From Laguncularia racemosa (taxonomy: Eukaryota; Streptophyta; Magnoliopsida; Myrtales; Combretaceae): a stretch of 64,000 bases of DNA. The position numbers and the translations under genes were made by a program. Below, piece after piece: positions 43,294-56,830 of the stretch. The stretch's first letter is position 1, and each line of letters opens with the position of its first letter. Under the pieces are notes generated by a model, which was not told the origin of the DNA, did not search any database, and saw only the letters and a program-made list of their open reading frames with translations. Location of the stretch: contig JBBMOL010000132.1 in NCBI GenBank assembly GCA_037954665.1, forward strand, positions 744,001-808,000, in the 5' to 3' direction.

Positions 43294-44984
43294 GTCAGTG
43301 GTGTTGATTATTTTATCAGGACTTCTTGAAGGATGCAAAAATTGAAACATCCTGGTTTGCTGCTGATTTTATCATCTGTTGCTTATCTTGTAGGCTAACA
43401 CTATTATGAAAATAAAAAATTACGTGGATGATTATGAAACAGCATTCTCACAGCCAACTACACTGAGTGGGAATGAAGCTTGAATGCTATTGCATTGAGT
43501 TTCTGGAAATTGGGTTATGAATGATGTCTTTCCACACCAATGATTATAGTTGACAAAACCCTTTCTATTGGAATCTATGCAAACTTATTTCCTCCCATAT
43601 ACACGTTTTAAGACATGAATTGTGGTCACTCATTGAGTTGGGTGGTACAATTTCTTTGATTTTCTTCTATAACTGCCGACTTTGAGGTCTTTTTGACAGT
43701 GAATCAGGAGTAATTGCTTTAATGATTGCCCAATTCGAGTGCTTTGTTATGTCATGCTAGTTTTTTTGGTTAATTTTATGTTATGCTAATTCCTTGGGAC
43801 TACTAGGGATATCTTGGAATATTTGTTCTTTGTAACTACATTTTTAATGAAATTGTGAGCTTACCTAAAAAGTCTTGGAATATTTAGAAAGATTTGTGGT
43901 TATCTAGAGATATTGTTAAAATTGTGGTTATCTTTATTTTGGCAAGATTTGACACAAGGTTTGTATAGATCCTACTCCTGTGAGAAATAAAGAAGTGGAG
44001 CTATTATCTAATTAAGTGTTTAGCTGTAACTGATTGGGGCTTCTCTCTTAACGAGTTCTCAAACCTTAATCACCACAGGTTTTGCCAAGAAATATCAGAA
44101 CCTAAAGAAAGGCAGCACTGTCTTTCAGACAAGTTTGCCATCAATCACCCCTACATTTATTACCCGGGCCCATAAAAGGTAACCTCTGATAGGAAAATGG
44201 TTATTTCATCCCTCATATTTCACGTAGCCTGATATTGGTTGAATCTTCTTAAATTTGATGCTGACACCTTAACTAATAGTTTGCTACATGCAAGCCTTTT
44301 GAGCATCTGAATCTCTAATAGCCCAAGGCCCCCTTTCTTCCAAATCAAAGCCATGAAAGTTGAATTGAGGTCATTAGGTTACTAATAATTTCCAAGGAAA
44401 GGAAAAATCTGTATGTTTCCATCAGCTATGATCCATGATAAAGTAATTCAACTGAATTTGTCACTCCTTAGCTTTATTGTCATTTTGTCTTGCTGAAGCT
44501 TTAGCAGTTTTCTCCCTTCTGCATCTTCATCAATTCTTTCTTCTTGATTTCCCCTGATAGAGCTTCAGATCTCTGGTTGAATGGAAAATTATCCATGGTT
44601 ACTCTTTGTCCGTTTTTTACTTTCAAGCTCTTTGTAGGAGCAAATAAAGCTCTCCTATCCAGCCCTTCAATTTTTATGATGTCCTCATTTTATGTAGTGG
44701 AACTTGTGAGTTAACAGCTTATGGAAGGCTTAGCATTTTGATCTACTTTCAACCACAGCTTTCATCCTTTGCGCCTTTAGGAGATTTTATTAAAATTCAT
44801 CTGTGTTTGTGAAAAAAGCTCAATGTTGCTGATGTAGATCAACGATGTGGTCTATCTATGTATTTTGTGGAAAGCATTGGGCAACCATGTTGACTGATTG
44901 CATACACTTTTTCTTTCCTATACAGGGAGAGTAGTTGGTTAAGAGTCTACTCTTTTCATTACAAATGTACTGGACATCTATTTT

Positions 44985-45540
44985 CATTCTTCCACATATC
45001 ATAATGGTAACAACAAGAAAAATGAAACGCTTTCTTTGGAATGAGAATGATGGGATTAGGGCTAAGGCGCAAACCAAGAAAAGAGGGAGGCTTGGATATT
45101 TTAGACTTAATTGACTGGAAAGAGGTGACACAACTCAAATATAGTTGGAACCTTTGCTTGGGTTGTGAGGACTCCCTTTGGCCTAGTTGGGTTCATGCAA
45201 AGATTCTAAAAGGCCAAAACTTTTGGTTTGTGAAGACCCTGCAGGAACTTCTTTGTTCCATTGGAAATTTTTACAAGCTAGACTGATAGCAAGGAGTCTC
45301 TTGAGATGGGAAATTAGAGATTGAAAAAGGATATCCTTGTGGAACGATGATCGGCATTGGAAGAGCCCCCTAGTCAAGTGGATTGGAGAGCCATTTACAC
45401 TTCTTGTAGCATCCCATAACTCCCCCATGGGAAACTACAAGAAGGCAACTTAACAGCAATATTACCCTACAAAAGACCAAAGGGATAGATTTGGTTAGAG
45501 GCAAAAACCAAATGAAGTGCTCTTTATCAAGTAAGCTCGC
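44985..45540 (+). mobile_element. LINE fragment (reverse transcriptase C-terminal region)
   Basis: Two frames give RKMKRFLWNEN then RKEGGLDILDLIDWKEV and LWPSWVHAKILKGQNFWFV at about 45060-45230. Together these are the classic region after the reverse transcriptase of plant L1-like elements (KEGGLGI, SLWVAWV, KGxSFW). ISLWNDDRHWKSPL near 45335-45375 continues the same domain. Stops and frameshifts break it. Confidence 0.75.
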
Positions 45541-45749
45541 TTTGCTAAGAAAGTTGATACATGCAGCCTTTTTTTTATTGGTGCATCAATCGATATTTCT
45601 TCTTGTTAATTATCCAAAAAATATTTCTTGCTGTTTTTGTTCTTTGAGGTTCACTCCCTGTTTTGTATAGCAAGTAGTACCCTTTTTTCTTTGTACATCT
45701 CATATTTATTAATGAAAAATTTTCAAACTTAAAAAAAGTGGGAGATGGA

Positions 45750-45960
45750 AATGCAATATTGATATGATATGATGAATGGCATGTGGAGGGACCCTTGTTG
45801 ATTCACTTTGTGAGCTCTATTTTTCGTTTTGGTTTCCTCAAGGAAGCCTGCCCTAGCTTTACCCAAAATTTCTTTACTTTACCCAAAAGAGGAAGCTTGC
45901 CTTTGCTCCCTGTTGGGAATAGCCACCTGGAAAGTTATGGGAAATGATAAATAAAATCAT
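45750..45960 (+). mobile_element. Second LINE fragment
   Basis: GDGNAILI then YDEWHVEGPLLIHFVS is another version of the GNG-x-W-x-D-x-WH-x-GPL word already present in the fragment to the left, so this is from a different LINE copy. An A-rich stretch (45716-45738) just before it may be the poly(A) end of the element to the left. Confidence 0.6.
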
Positions 45961-48080
45961 TATCAATTTATGATTAGTGGACATGCAGACAGGTTTGTTT
46001 GGGTGCTAATGGGGTTGGTTGTTTCTCCAATAAGATGATCCCTGCAGTGTATCTCCATGCATAACATCCAGGTACAGAGGTGCAAGGCAATATGGTTTAA
46101 GGAGATATCTCTAGAGACACTTTTATCTTGTGGCTTGCTGTGCCAAATTCCCTAGATTAACTCTTTCCAAGGATGGTTTGGAGGAAGCTAGCAAGTTATA
46201 TGTGTGGGTTGGTGAGTCTCCAGAGCTTGGGTAATGTAGTCTGTGGACTTATCGATGTTGCACCAAACAGATGTCCTATGGCACTTCATTGGAAACTTGG
46301 TTTGCTGTGAGGGTGTACTGCATTTGGAGAGGGGAATAGACTGTCCTCCTTTGCCGATGGACAGGCTGGTCTTGTAGAGTGTAGGCCTTGGTGCATTATG
46401 CATCTGACGTACAGCCATGATGGAACACCTTTTTCAGTAGTTTTCTGAATGTAGAGGTTTTTAAGAAGTTCTCCTTATTAGCAGTGGTCTAATGAGGTGT
46501 GATGTTAGGTACCCTTCACTGGTGCTGGGATTATCTCTATTTACTTGTAAAGGGGTATATCCAGTGTATCTACTAATTTCACTTACTATTACAATGCTTA
46601 ATGAATTACCCAGAGGGGAAAAAAAGATCTCAACATAGACATCGACATCGTGGTGCTGTTGCTAGAGTAGAAACTTCATGTGGTATGCTTCCATATTGTG
46701 GCTCCAATCCTGACTCTTCTATGCACCACCCTTGTTCAAACTAGCTTTTACGCCATTGCTTCTGAAAATGAAGGAAGCTCCAATACAGAATCTGGGTACT
46801 GTTATTTTCCCTGAAGTATAAAAATCATGGAGTATAAACTTTGTGGATTGGGGTGGCTCTGTTAAACAATGATAAATCAGCTGAAACACTACAAGGGTGG
46901 GGGAAAAAAAATAATAATATGCTCAAATCTGTTGAAGGTATGTTATCTCTTGAAAATCCTTGCTTTCTACGAAGTTTTCTTAGTTTTTCTCAATTTCTTA
47001 GCTGAACTACAAATCAAATAAACTGGGAATTAAAGTGAAATACGGCAGAAGTGTGATACATGATGTATAGATTTAAAGTGTGTTTACTACTTGAATACTG
47101 AGGGAAGATTATGGGAAAGTTTAGTGTTTTGGTTCATGAGTGGTACCTTGAAAGCATTATTACTTGGGGTGTAATTGAGTCAAACTATTGAGCTTGAGCT
47201 TAAACTCGGATTCACAACTTGATGGGAATCTGAGCTCAGTTGAAAGCATTACTCAAGAAGCTTGAGCTCTATTCAATTAAGTTTGCTTAGAGCTCAAGCT
47301 TAACTCATACTATATTTACATGAAAGCTTGAGCTTGGCTCAAACTTTGAGTATCCTGGGCTTTAGTTCGTCTCAACTGCAGTTGAATTGAACTCAAGTAG
47401 ATACCTAGCAACACTTGGTAGCTTAGCTTTCACATAGGCTTGGTTCATTTACTTCTCTAACTAGTACGGACAAGTGGGTGTCTACAGATGAAATGAGAAT
47501 GATTACACATATGTTTTTAGATAAATGGAAAGAGTACTAGAAATGCATATATTTATGAAAACTCGGTGTTATACCAGAGGGCAGGAAGAGAGAGTGTGAG
47601 TTAAGTTTGCATTTCCTAAGGTGTGATGAGTAGATGCTGGAGTTCGCATTAAAATAGAAAGATGGTGGTCCAGAATAACTTGAAGATACCTAAAATTGTC
47701 CTTTAATACGTAGTTTTTTGGATTAGTCCTTTACTATGTAGTTTCTATAGTTCTTGTTGGATATAAGAACATTCATGAGAGTTTCAACTTTTGATGCTAT
47801 AGAAGGATTTATGCAGCTGACACGGACAAGTGGAATAAGGCTTGCTTGAGTTGCTATAGTAGAGTAGAGAGTCAAACTTGTATATGCATCTGGACAACTT
47901 ACTGGCTTTAAAGCCAACCCACAACTATACTATGTTATTTTTTGAGGACCTAGCCTTGGTTTTCTAAGCTTCATACTTAGGTAGGAATTGTCACACTTTA
48001 TAAAGGAACATGTTGAGATAATACTATGTTGCTTGTCCTGGAGGAAATAATACAAGCCAAGGATGTGTTTATAGCACCAT
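45961..48080. other. Non-coding DNA between LINE fragments
   Basis: No gene supported. At about 47170-47420 there are repeated GAGCTTGAGCTTAAACTC words in both orientations, suggesting a decayed foldback or hAT-like non-autonomous element. Confidence 0.4.
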
Positions 48081-48770
48081 ATGCTAAAATTTATACAATT
48101 TGAAGTGTATCTGTATGCAAATATTCTTGAATACATTCGAGATCAAGAGAGTACATTGTCAGAAGTGGTTATGCCTCTAGATACTGCAATGCCATGGTAT
48201 AAAGTAGTTTGGAACAACACTTCCTTGCCGAGGCACTCCTTTATACTATGGCGAGCTTGGCTAGGAAAACTAGCTACACTAGATAAAATGATCACTTGGG
48301 GGCTCTCAACATCTGCAATATGCTTCCTTTGCCATCAAGGTGTGGAAAATCATGATCACCTTTTACTGTAGCTACACATCTCTGATATGGAGCTTAGTTT
48401 GTGACTACTTACAGTGTCCTTTCTCGTTTCGTACATGGCAAGGGGCCACAATCTCCTTGGTGGCAATAGTGAATTCCTCGGCCTAGGTATTCAAAATGTG
48501 GAGGGCGGCCCTAGCAACTTCAGTATACTGCATATGGCAATTGCGCAACAGAGTGCAACTAGGGGACAATCCTCTCATTGTGGGTTCTATTGTAAATCAG
48601 ATTAGAGCATATGCTACTCTAATGTAGACTAGAGTTGAACCTTAGCCTTAGCCTATGTTTGCATTTGTGTTCATAGCTTTGTTGTAAGATATATTCGCTA
48701 TTTGGTGGCTGTAAACTTTTTTTTTGGCTTAATAAAATTCAATTATCCAAAAAATATATTCTTGAATTCC
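48081..48770 (+). mobile_element. LINE 3' fragment (zinc-binding reverse transcriptase-associated domain) with tail
   Basis: WYKVVWNNTSLPRHSFILWR, then LATLDKMITWG and CFLCHQGVENHDHLLL, are the zf-RVT domain of plant LINEs (W-H-x-x-PRHSFILW, C-x-x-C, E-HDHLF). About 350 bases later the sequence ends GGCTTAATAAAATTCAATTA followed by CCAAAAAATA, the usual LINE 3' end style. Confidence 0.8.
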
Positions 48771-50872
48771 TTGGTTTTTATAATCTCCTCTTCCTTGTTT
48801 TCTTCATACTGCATCTTAAGGCTATGCCAGTTTTTTTTTTTTTGCATTGGATATATAATATCAGTTATTGCCTTTCATCCTTATACACAGATATGCCATC
48901 TTAAAGTTATGTCAGAGTTTTTTCAATGTCTGTTGCCTTCTCGTTCATTTTTTTTCCTCCCCCTTGGGATCTTATACTGTTTCTTCTCTTTGTCTCAGCC
49001 TTGAGGCTTATGCTCAAGATACTGCAGCTTCTGTATAAATGCTATATTCTTGATAGGGGGAAAGCGGGTATGTTTACTTCTCCAACCTTGAGCTCTAACC
49101 TAATCCTGCCAGTGGATGTCTTTATTTATTTATTATTATTTTATATTTAACTGCATTTGTTTTAGGTGCGAGTGAGAAGATTTCATATCATGCCTGGAAT
49201 GTCAGGAATGTCACAAGAGGTAGGCTCTATCATATCATGGAGGATTGGCAAATTCTTGGGCCAAGCTGGATATGAATTAGCATAGACATATTGCCAACAA
49301 ATTTACAGTCCATTCCTGTTTACTGCTTGGGCATCAACCCAGATGTGCAGCTATTACTTTTCTAACTTCATGCCTGCATCATTGTTTTTCCATCTTTTCA
49401 TGGAGGCTTGAATTTTGGACGTTGGAAACCTTGGGTAGATGCCATCATTATTGGCTAATCTGTGACTCGTAGTTTTAGATGCCATAGGCAGGAGTTGACC
49501 TGTACCATGTCTTTAACCCTATGCTTGTCTTGCCAAAGCTCTATTTCTGCTGGCTTTTCTAGTGACTTTATGAATTCTGATCATCTTTGAGTTTTGCTTT
49601 TCACCTTTCTTTATCTTGCATCACTTGCTGGAGGGATCATTAATCATGAAAGGGAGAAGAAGATACATGGTTGATAGATTTATTCCTTCAATTCAGTTAA
49701 TTTACATATCCATAGGTGCATTCTCTTGATGCAGAAATGTGTTTGTAATTTTCCTTCTGAATGTATTTCTTTTCTGGTCTTGAATTAAATTGACTTGATA
49801 TATGTGGATTGATAATTTTCTTTTTCATCAGAACTGTTGTATTCTTGGAAGGGGTAAATGATATTTCTTGGTAAGTGAGAGGAGGCAGGTGGAAATGTCC
49901 TTGCAGTTGGCGGGTGATATGGAGAGAAGTTATATTTTCTTTTGATGGCCTCTTCTTGGTGGCTTGCAATAATTCCTTGGCAAATATTTAGTAAAAGGAG
50001 CAAAAAAATAGTATGTATTCTTTAGGTAATTTGAGTTTGCCATTTTAATTTCATAAAGCTAGATAGATTCTAAATTCTGGGACCACAAGTAAGGATTTGG
50101 CTGAACCAGAGGAATTAAGTAATCTGAGCGGAAGACAACACCATTCTTATGCATTGCATGTAGGTGAGCATGGTTCACTAGAAATTGTGTGATTGAAAGG
50201 ATGAGATCGGGAACAGCTCTAAAAATGCGTCATTCCTGTAAGTTTGCACACAATCTAAATGCGATTGATGCAAAATTGGTTGCATGCAGTGGAATCCATT
50301 TATTACAGCCTTATGTTCCAGATACCATTCAGCCCAATTCTTTGAAGGTGGATTCTTTCCACCATCTAGTTTAGCTTTCTTTTTTGCTGCAAATAAAACA
50401 AGTTTTCATATATTTGACTTTTGTTATGTATCTTCCTCTCCTCCATTGTGGGTCTATGAGCATAAAAGATAATGCGCTGGCTGAACAAAGATCAAAACTG
50501 CATCCTTGTGGGTTATTTTAAAGGCTATAAAGTATCTGCCACCTTATTGTTAATGGTTAGCTTGATTGGACAGATAATAAAAAGATCACCTGCAGCCAAA
50601 GGCTTTGTATTTATATTTCTTTGCCAACCCTACCATACACTAAATATATATATTTTGGGTGCTGGATTTTAGCTGTAACTTGTTATTTGCATATTCTTAT
50701 CATTTGGGATCAAGATGCTGATTTATGCTTTATGCTCTATCTGGAATTGCTTTGTAGGCCGTACATTCTCTCTTCTTTTTCCTGATGGATGTAAGCACGG
50801 GTTTTTCAGCCCCTGCACATAGTTTTTTTATTGTAACATATTGAAGCAGTACCCATTAAGCAGAGCTCGATT
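48771..50872. other. Non-coding DNA, nothing recognised
   Basis: T-rich sequence without a supported gene. A pyrimidine stretch and TTTTAG acceptor at about 49165 precede a short open stretch (RVRRFHIMPGMSGMSQE) with a following GTAGGC donor, but no gene family or partner exon could be identified. Confidence 0.4.
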
Positions 50873-51189
50873 GAGTCATTGTAAGTTTCTCTCTCTCCTT
50901 AGACCCTTATTTAAGGGCTTATAGTCAAGTTATTTCCTTGAAAACCCTAAGCCATGAATGCATTAGATTAATTTGTAGTTAGTTGGCGCATTGATATTCA
51001 ATTCGCATTTGCAAGATGTCAATTTTCCATGAGTCAGTGTAAGATTCTCTCTCTCCCTCCCTGAACCCATATTTATGGGCTTATAGTTAAGTTGTTTCCT
51101 TGAAAACCCTAATCCACGAATGCATTAGATTAATTTGTAGTTAGTTGGTGCATTGATATCCAATTCTCCTTTGCAAGATGTCAATTTTG
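50873..51189. repeat. 158 bp tandem duplication
   Basis: GAGTCATTGTAAG at 50873 and GAGTCAGTGTAAG at 51031 start two copies. Both contain TTCTCTCTCTCC, GGGCTTATAGT, TTCCTTGAAAACCCTAA, GAATGCATTAGATTAATTTG, TTAGTTGG and TTGCAAGATGTCAATTTT. Identity is about 90% by eye. Confidence 0.92.
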
Positions 51190-54100
51190 TTTTTCTGACG
51201 TGGAAGGCATGTTATGTTGTTCCTTTTATTCATTTATTTTTTATACAATGAATGACTTTGCATATGTAAAGAGGAAACGGTAGATCAAATTAAATTACGG
51301 GTTGTATTTGTTTCTAATGCTTGATGAAACCAAAACTTATTTCTAGTGAGCTAACAGGTTGGCAGATGATGCAAATCAGCTAAATTTTCTAGTAGTTATA
51401 TCAACTCATTCAAGAGGATTATTTTCCCTTAGGATCGATTTTCCCGTATTACTTATATGAATTATTTGGTTGAGGACGTTTCAAAGATTCAGGAAAAGAT
51501 TTACCATGTCAACTTTGTTGTTTTCATCATAGTAACAGATTAATGTGTTTATGTGGGCAAAAAAAAAAAAATGGTTCATTCGAAGAAGGTGCAAATGAAT
51601 TCAAACTTAAATGGAAAAATGGATATGGTTCAAAATGAAGGCAGTTTTGATGGATTAATTCAGGGGGATCAGCGGTCATTTTTGAATGCAAATGTGTTTT
51701 AATTTAAGTCAGTGTTTCTATTGAGAAAGAAACCGTCAATTTGTGCCTGGGCATCAGTGCAATATTTTGTATGCGGTTGATGCACCGCAAGTTATACTGA
51801 TATGGTGTATGAATGTTGTGGGGGGGTGGTAGCCAGTTAGCTGGTCCACGTAATTGGGAGGTTGCTGGTAAAGAGTTTGGGAAATAGGGCAATTTTGTTA
51901 CTCAATGGGTTTTTCATCTTTAACACACGGATTTGTGTCGTCTTTCCTTTAGCTCAAAAAACAAACTAATCTTGTAAAAAATGATTTCAGGGCAAACGGA
52001 TGGATTAAAATTCACAGGACGTGCGGATACGCGTATAGTAGGAAACTAGATTATTGCTGGCAGTAATTGCCGAAAGCCCTTGCAGCAAGTCCTAGAAAAA
52101 CAAATGGGAAGATTATTTCAAATTGACTTCCTTTTAAGTTAGGGCTGATGATTTTTGACATATTATACAAACACGATTTATGATATTTATTTAATTATAT
52201 ATATATATTTTGGTAGTAACACAAGTTCAGGTTACTTGCAATAGATCCGTATTTTCACATTTGATGAAGTGGAGCCCGACAAAAAAGAGGGAAGAATGAG
52301 AAGGCACGCCAAGTTAAAGAAGTAGCTAAATAGTTCAGGAATTGTAGATTTGAAAATGGTTCAATTACTACTTTATACATTTCAGAATATAGATTTGTAT
52401 TACCCAATCTATACAGCTATCCATTCTGGAAGTATGTTTCTAGTCAATCTTTGCCCTCTGAACTTTGAAAGATAGATTTCCCCTGAATATTCTTTCAGAT
52501 GGACATTTTCAAAGATGACATCGTTAAGGTAAAAAATGATTTACTCTAACCTTGTTATTTACCGAATAAAATTTACCTTCAAACCTTTTGAAACATGTGA
52601 ATAATTGATGATTATCAGAATCTTGTGATGGTAGATTATTTTACAACTTGGTAAAGCTATATCACATGCAGTGTGCACGAATACCGGTTAAAAGTGAATA
52701 ATTGCATTAATGAAAATTGCTTTACATGTAGGGATACGAAAAATTACTTTATTCTATATTGAGTTAAGGGTAATTCTATGCTGTTAATTAAAAATAATGA
52801 CATTATATCATACTTTTTTGTCAAAATAAAATTTTTTAAACTACATTACAAATAAAGTTTATTAACATATATAGGTAGTTGATAGCTTTTGTAAACTTAT
52901 CGATAATGTTTTAAAAAAATTGTTAATGGTCATTTATTTTTAAAACAGTAAATCATATTTAAATAATAGTAAATAAGATTTATTAATATTAAAATAAGTT
53001 ATAGACAGGTGAAAGTAGCAGCACCATAAAATTCACCATGTCAAGTGAGGATTGCCATCGTATTATTTGAATAGAGGACCATGTTTTTTTTGGACATGAT
53101 TGAAAATGTTTTAGGAATGATTAGTTTTTAATGATAGTTTATTAAATGGTGTTACTTTTGAAAATGCATAAATAATAAAAACTTTCAAAATTATATATAC
53201 TATGTAAAACCTTGCAATGTTAGAATATACTTACAATCTTGGAATATACTTATTTCAGAATAAATAAATTATTTGCAATGTTATTGCTAGTAACATATGA
53301 ACAATATGATTTATAAATTGTTATAGATATTGGATAGGTATTATTATATAATTATATATATAATATAATATTATTATAATTTTACAAAACTCTAGTGGTA
53401 AACTATGAAATGATGCATACTTTTTAAAGAAACTATGAGTAAAATGTTATATAGAAAATTATAACTATTTTAGAAGATTCAATACTTGTATGAAATGATG
53501 ATTTTTTTTTTAAAAAAAAAAACTTCTATTTACTTATGTCTCTTCAACAACAATTGCTAAAATTACATATAAGATTAAAGAAGTAATTCAAGAATGAGCT
53601 TATTTACCATTTGGTAGGTTAAAAGAATGTTACTACTTGCTACAACCTAACTCCTATTTCAGTCAAAAAAATTATTGGCTCAGTTGCTAGTAAACTATCA
53701 AGGAAAACTTTATAGGCTTAACTATATGGGTCTTTCTCGTTTCAAACTTTTATATTCTCCTAATGAGGGTGATAATCAAATTAAAATTGTAATAACATGC
53801 CATTGATTCGTTTGAACCCGATAGATCTCTTGCCAAAAGACCGAACTCTAGATCTGAGGGGAATAAAAAAAAAAAGTTCCATTCTCTCCTGAGCAGTGAG
53901 CAGTAATTAAGAAACTCAATGATTGATGTGGCCTCACTATAGACAAACTCCATTTTGTTTGTTTGTTCATAGAATAATGAATTGCAGATCACGTACCATC
54001 ATGTCAATAAGTAAACTGACTTGATGACTACGCAGTATCAACGAGAGTGACACTTCTCCTACATTTGCGAATTTTTAATGAGGAAAAAAAAAGTGAAAAT

Positions 54101-54364
54101 TAATAAAAATCGAAAGAAATAGATGAAAACTAAAGAAAAATATAAGTTCTATTTTTGTATTTGCTAATATCAAAGGATATAGAAAGAAATGGAGTGTTTG
54201 GCGTTATAAAATAGAAATGGAGAAAAATAAAATATGCAATTGATAAGGGAAAAGTAATATAATATTTATTTTTTAATAAAATAATTATTAAAATATACAA
54301 ATTCAAAAAGCAATTCAAAAAATATATCACTTAAAATTGATACTTAAAATATGAATTTCATTGT
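51190..54364. other. AT-rich intergenic DNA
   Basis: No gene, RNA or clear transposon was found. AT content rises strongly from about 52700 on. Confidence 0.5.
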
Positions 54365-54592
54365 CTTTAATTGAAATAAATACTTTCATAAATAATAAAA
54401 GTAAGGAAGACAAAACTTAAAATTGTTGCGTAAAGTGTTGATTTCAAATCAATAATATATTTTTTGAATTACTTTCTTAATTTCTGTATTTTAGATTATT
54501 TTTTTAATATTATATTCCTCATCCCCGGTTGATGAAGGTATTGTTTAGAATTAATCCATTACTCTTTAATTTTTTTAAAAGGGAAAAATAAG
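54365..54592. repeat. Left copy of the 227 bp flanking direct repeat
   Basis: CTTTAATTGAAATAAATACT through ATCCCCGGTTGATGAAGG to TTTTTTTAAAAGGGAAAAA is repeated at 59676-59903 with about 10 differences. The left copy continues into unique DNA on its left (54364 and before) and into the retrotransposon on its right. Confidence 0.92.
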
Positions 54593-55806
54593 TGTGCCTA
54601 AAACCAAGATTAAGAACATATAAAACCAATTTGAAAGACAATCAAACAATGTCAATCAAACTAGTTCAACAATGGCGCAATTCCTCAATATTTATGAACC
54701 AATCCTTCAAATGTGACGTGATCAATATTGAATACCCAAGTGTGAATAGCTCTAATACCAAATTATGATGTGCCTAAAACCAAGGTCTAAGCACATGCAA
54801 ATGAACCAAAGGAACAACTTCAACTCTCAAAATCAAAATTGGTTCAAAAAGGGTAAAATTTGCATAAACCCTAGTGAAGATGCAATGAGATCCGAATATT
54901 CAATGATGCAATTACAATTCTACAAGGATAATTTCTTCCAACATAACCCAATTCACATGTAAATCCACGTGAATAATATACAAGATCAACAAATTTTCAA
55001 CTCTAAGAACCCCTTTCCACCAAATGCAAATCATGATTCAAATTGAGTATAATTGATAGTAAACAACAAATGCTCAATATCAATTAACTAGGAAATAACA
55101 ACTTGATTACAAATGTAATCAAATGATACCAAGAAGCTTTCAATCCAGCCCTAGATATGACTCACAAGAGATGAAATGAAACACAACAACAAGAGATTGA
55201 TATTACTCACAATTTCAAGTTTTGTACTCGCCACAATTTCAACTCTTGATATTGAAATTGATAAGAGTAATGATAATTAGGAGAACCCTAATCCTCACAC
55301 AAAAGTGTATACTCAAATCTGAAAAATGGCCTCCTCAAATCCTACTTTAAGCAAGTATTTATACTTGCTTCCTTTAGGGTTAAAAATTCCACAAAATTAC
55401 AACTATGTCACTTTCAGGGTAGCCAGTCCTAAATGAAAATTACAATAAAAATGAAAGTTTCCCAAAAGAAAATTACAACATAAAATGGTCCAAATAACAA
55501 TTACAAAATAAAAGAAAATAGTCTTCATCATGCGAGTTCTTCCATAAGATTCATCGGCCCAACTCATCGCCGGTTCAAGTCGGTCCATAGATAACCCACA
55601 AGCTGAGTCTGAGTGAGTTTATACATCGCCCTATAAAATATGATAAGTGTGCCCGTTGGAATATATAATACATTAATAAGATAAAAGAGGTTAGTAAGCG
55701 AATAATTTCAAGGTCGATTTGCTCAAAATGGGCCCCCATCGCCAATATTCGAAATCATTTAGTTCTTACCCTAATTATAGGTCTTCTCGAATTTTTATTC
55801 CTATCA
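54593..55806 (-). repeat. 3' LTR (minus-strand element) with embedded primer-site copy
   Basis: On the plus strand it runs from TGTGCCTAAAACC to TTCCTATCA. Inside, at 54766, the LTR end word TGATGTGCCTAAAACC occurs a second time, preceded at 54749-54760 by GCTCTAATACCA, a one-base variant of the tRNA-Met primer complement. The outer end lacks the first bases (TGA) seen in the other LTR. Confidence 0.8.
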
Positions 55807-56830
55807 TCTCCTCGAGCCTCAAAAAGATTTGTCCTCAAATCTGGCAGATCAAATGCAATAGAGACTTTGTTTTCTCCTAGCAATCCATCTGAAGAAGTAT
55901 CTTTGCAGAATCCTAATATCTGAAATACTACAGGAAGTGATTGTTTTCTCTCATTCATTTCCAGGATGTATCTCATCTGCAATACAAATAATGACCAATT
56001 ATCCACTGAGGTATCCCCTATCTCAACCCATTCCACTGATATCGTTTCCTCCTTTTCTAACTCATTTATATGGCGCTGACCCTTATGGCCCTCTAATAGT
56101 TGGCTCAACCACTCATGGCCCTCGGAAACCTCCGATGATGGACACAAACGTCTCTGAATAGTCTGGCCCTCTAGTGATCTGTTCATATCACTCTAACCCT
56201 CGGTATCCCCTGAAGGTTTACTTAACTGCTCATAAGCCTCTAATATCTCTAAAAGTGAACATAACTGCCCTTAAACAGTTTTGTCCTCCAGTGATCTGCT
56301 CATCTGACTCTGTTCATCAGGATCCTCTAAAGGTTGGTACACTTGTGACTGACAAATTTTGTGCTCTAAGGGTTGGTTCAACTGCTTATGGCCCATTGAT
56401 GGTCTACTGATTTGTTGTTAAACCCTTTGAACCTCTGAAAGTGACATTGGATTCAGAATAATTCGTTTTCCCTCCTTCTAGAATACATAAGTATTCCTAA
56501 AGCCATCATGTAAGACCCTCCTATCATATAACCAAGGCCTACCAAACAATATATGAGATGTACACATAAGCAAAATATCACACTCAATCTCATCAAAGTA
56601 TTTATCCCCTACACCGAATGGTACCTTAGCTCTTTGGGTCACATGCAAACTCCTCTAGTCACTAAGCCAATGCAATGTATACGATTCAGGATGTGGAGTA
56701 GTAGCAAGTTTTAGTTTCGATACTAACGATGTTGTTACCACATTGATACAACTATCACCATCAACTATAAGGACACATAAATTTCCTTATACCCTACAAG
56801 AAGTATGGAACAAGTTTTCCCTTTGTTCAT
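55755..56830 (-). pseudogene. Retroviral-type aspartic protease remnant plus tandem-repeat coding region
   Basis: Read right to left: LIVDGDSCINVVTTSLVSKL (protease active site, relatives have VDGGSCTNVAS), then HPESYTLHWLSD, CDILLMCTSHILFGRPWLYD and VLHDGFRNTY, the full protease fold order, with about five stops. After this (about 56430-55950) the sequence encodes repeats of about 39 residues (SRSLEDKTV, NRSLEGQTIQRRLC, SEGHEWLSQLLEGHKGQ) on a 117 bp DNA period. The frame runs on into the LTR and ends at 55755. There is no reverse transcriptase after the protease. Confidence 0.7.

Larger units (their letters stand above)
39788..44984. other. FLL1 3' UTR and long non-coding stretch
   Basis: The first 200-300 bases are probably FLL1 3' UTR. 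The rest is T-rich and gene-like in base composition but contains no supported exon. Open frames of 60-148 codons on both strands show no family resemblance. Two small repeats inside it are listed separately. Confidence 0.5.

Noticed and set aside
43075..43329. 84-codon frame with poly-Pro and poly-Lys
   Set aside because: Product of the C39-A18 homopolymers; flanking codons match no family.
49160..49225. Exon-like stretch RVRRFHIMPGMSGMSQE between an acceptor- and a donor-like site
   Set aside because: No second exon or family match found; short splice-like signals are common in T-rich DNA. It might be an extra or alternative exon, but this cannot be supported.
54765..54962. 65-codon frame beginning near the LTR end
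   Set aside because: Lies within the LTR of the minus-strand element, on the opposite strand; the other LTR has changed codons without coding constraint.
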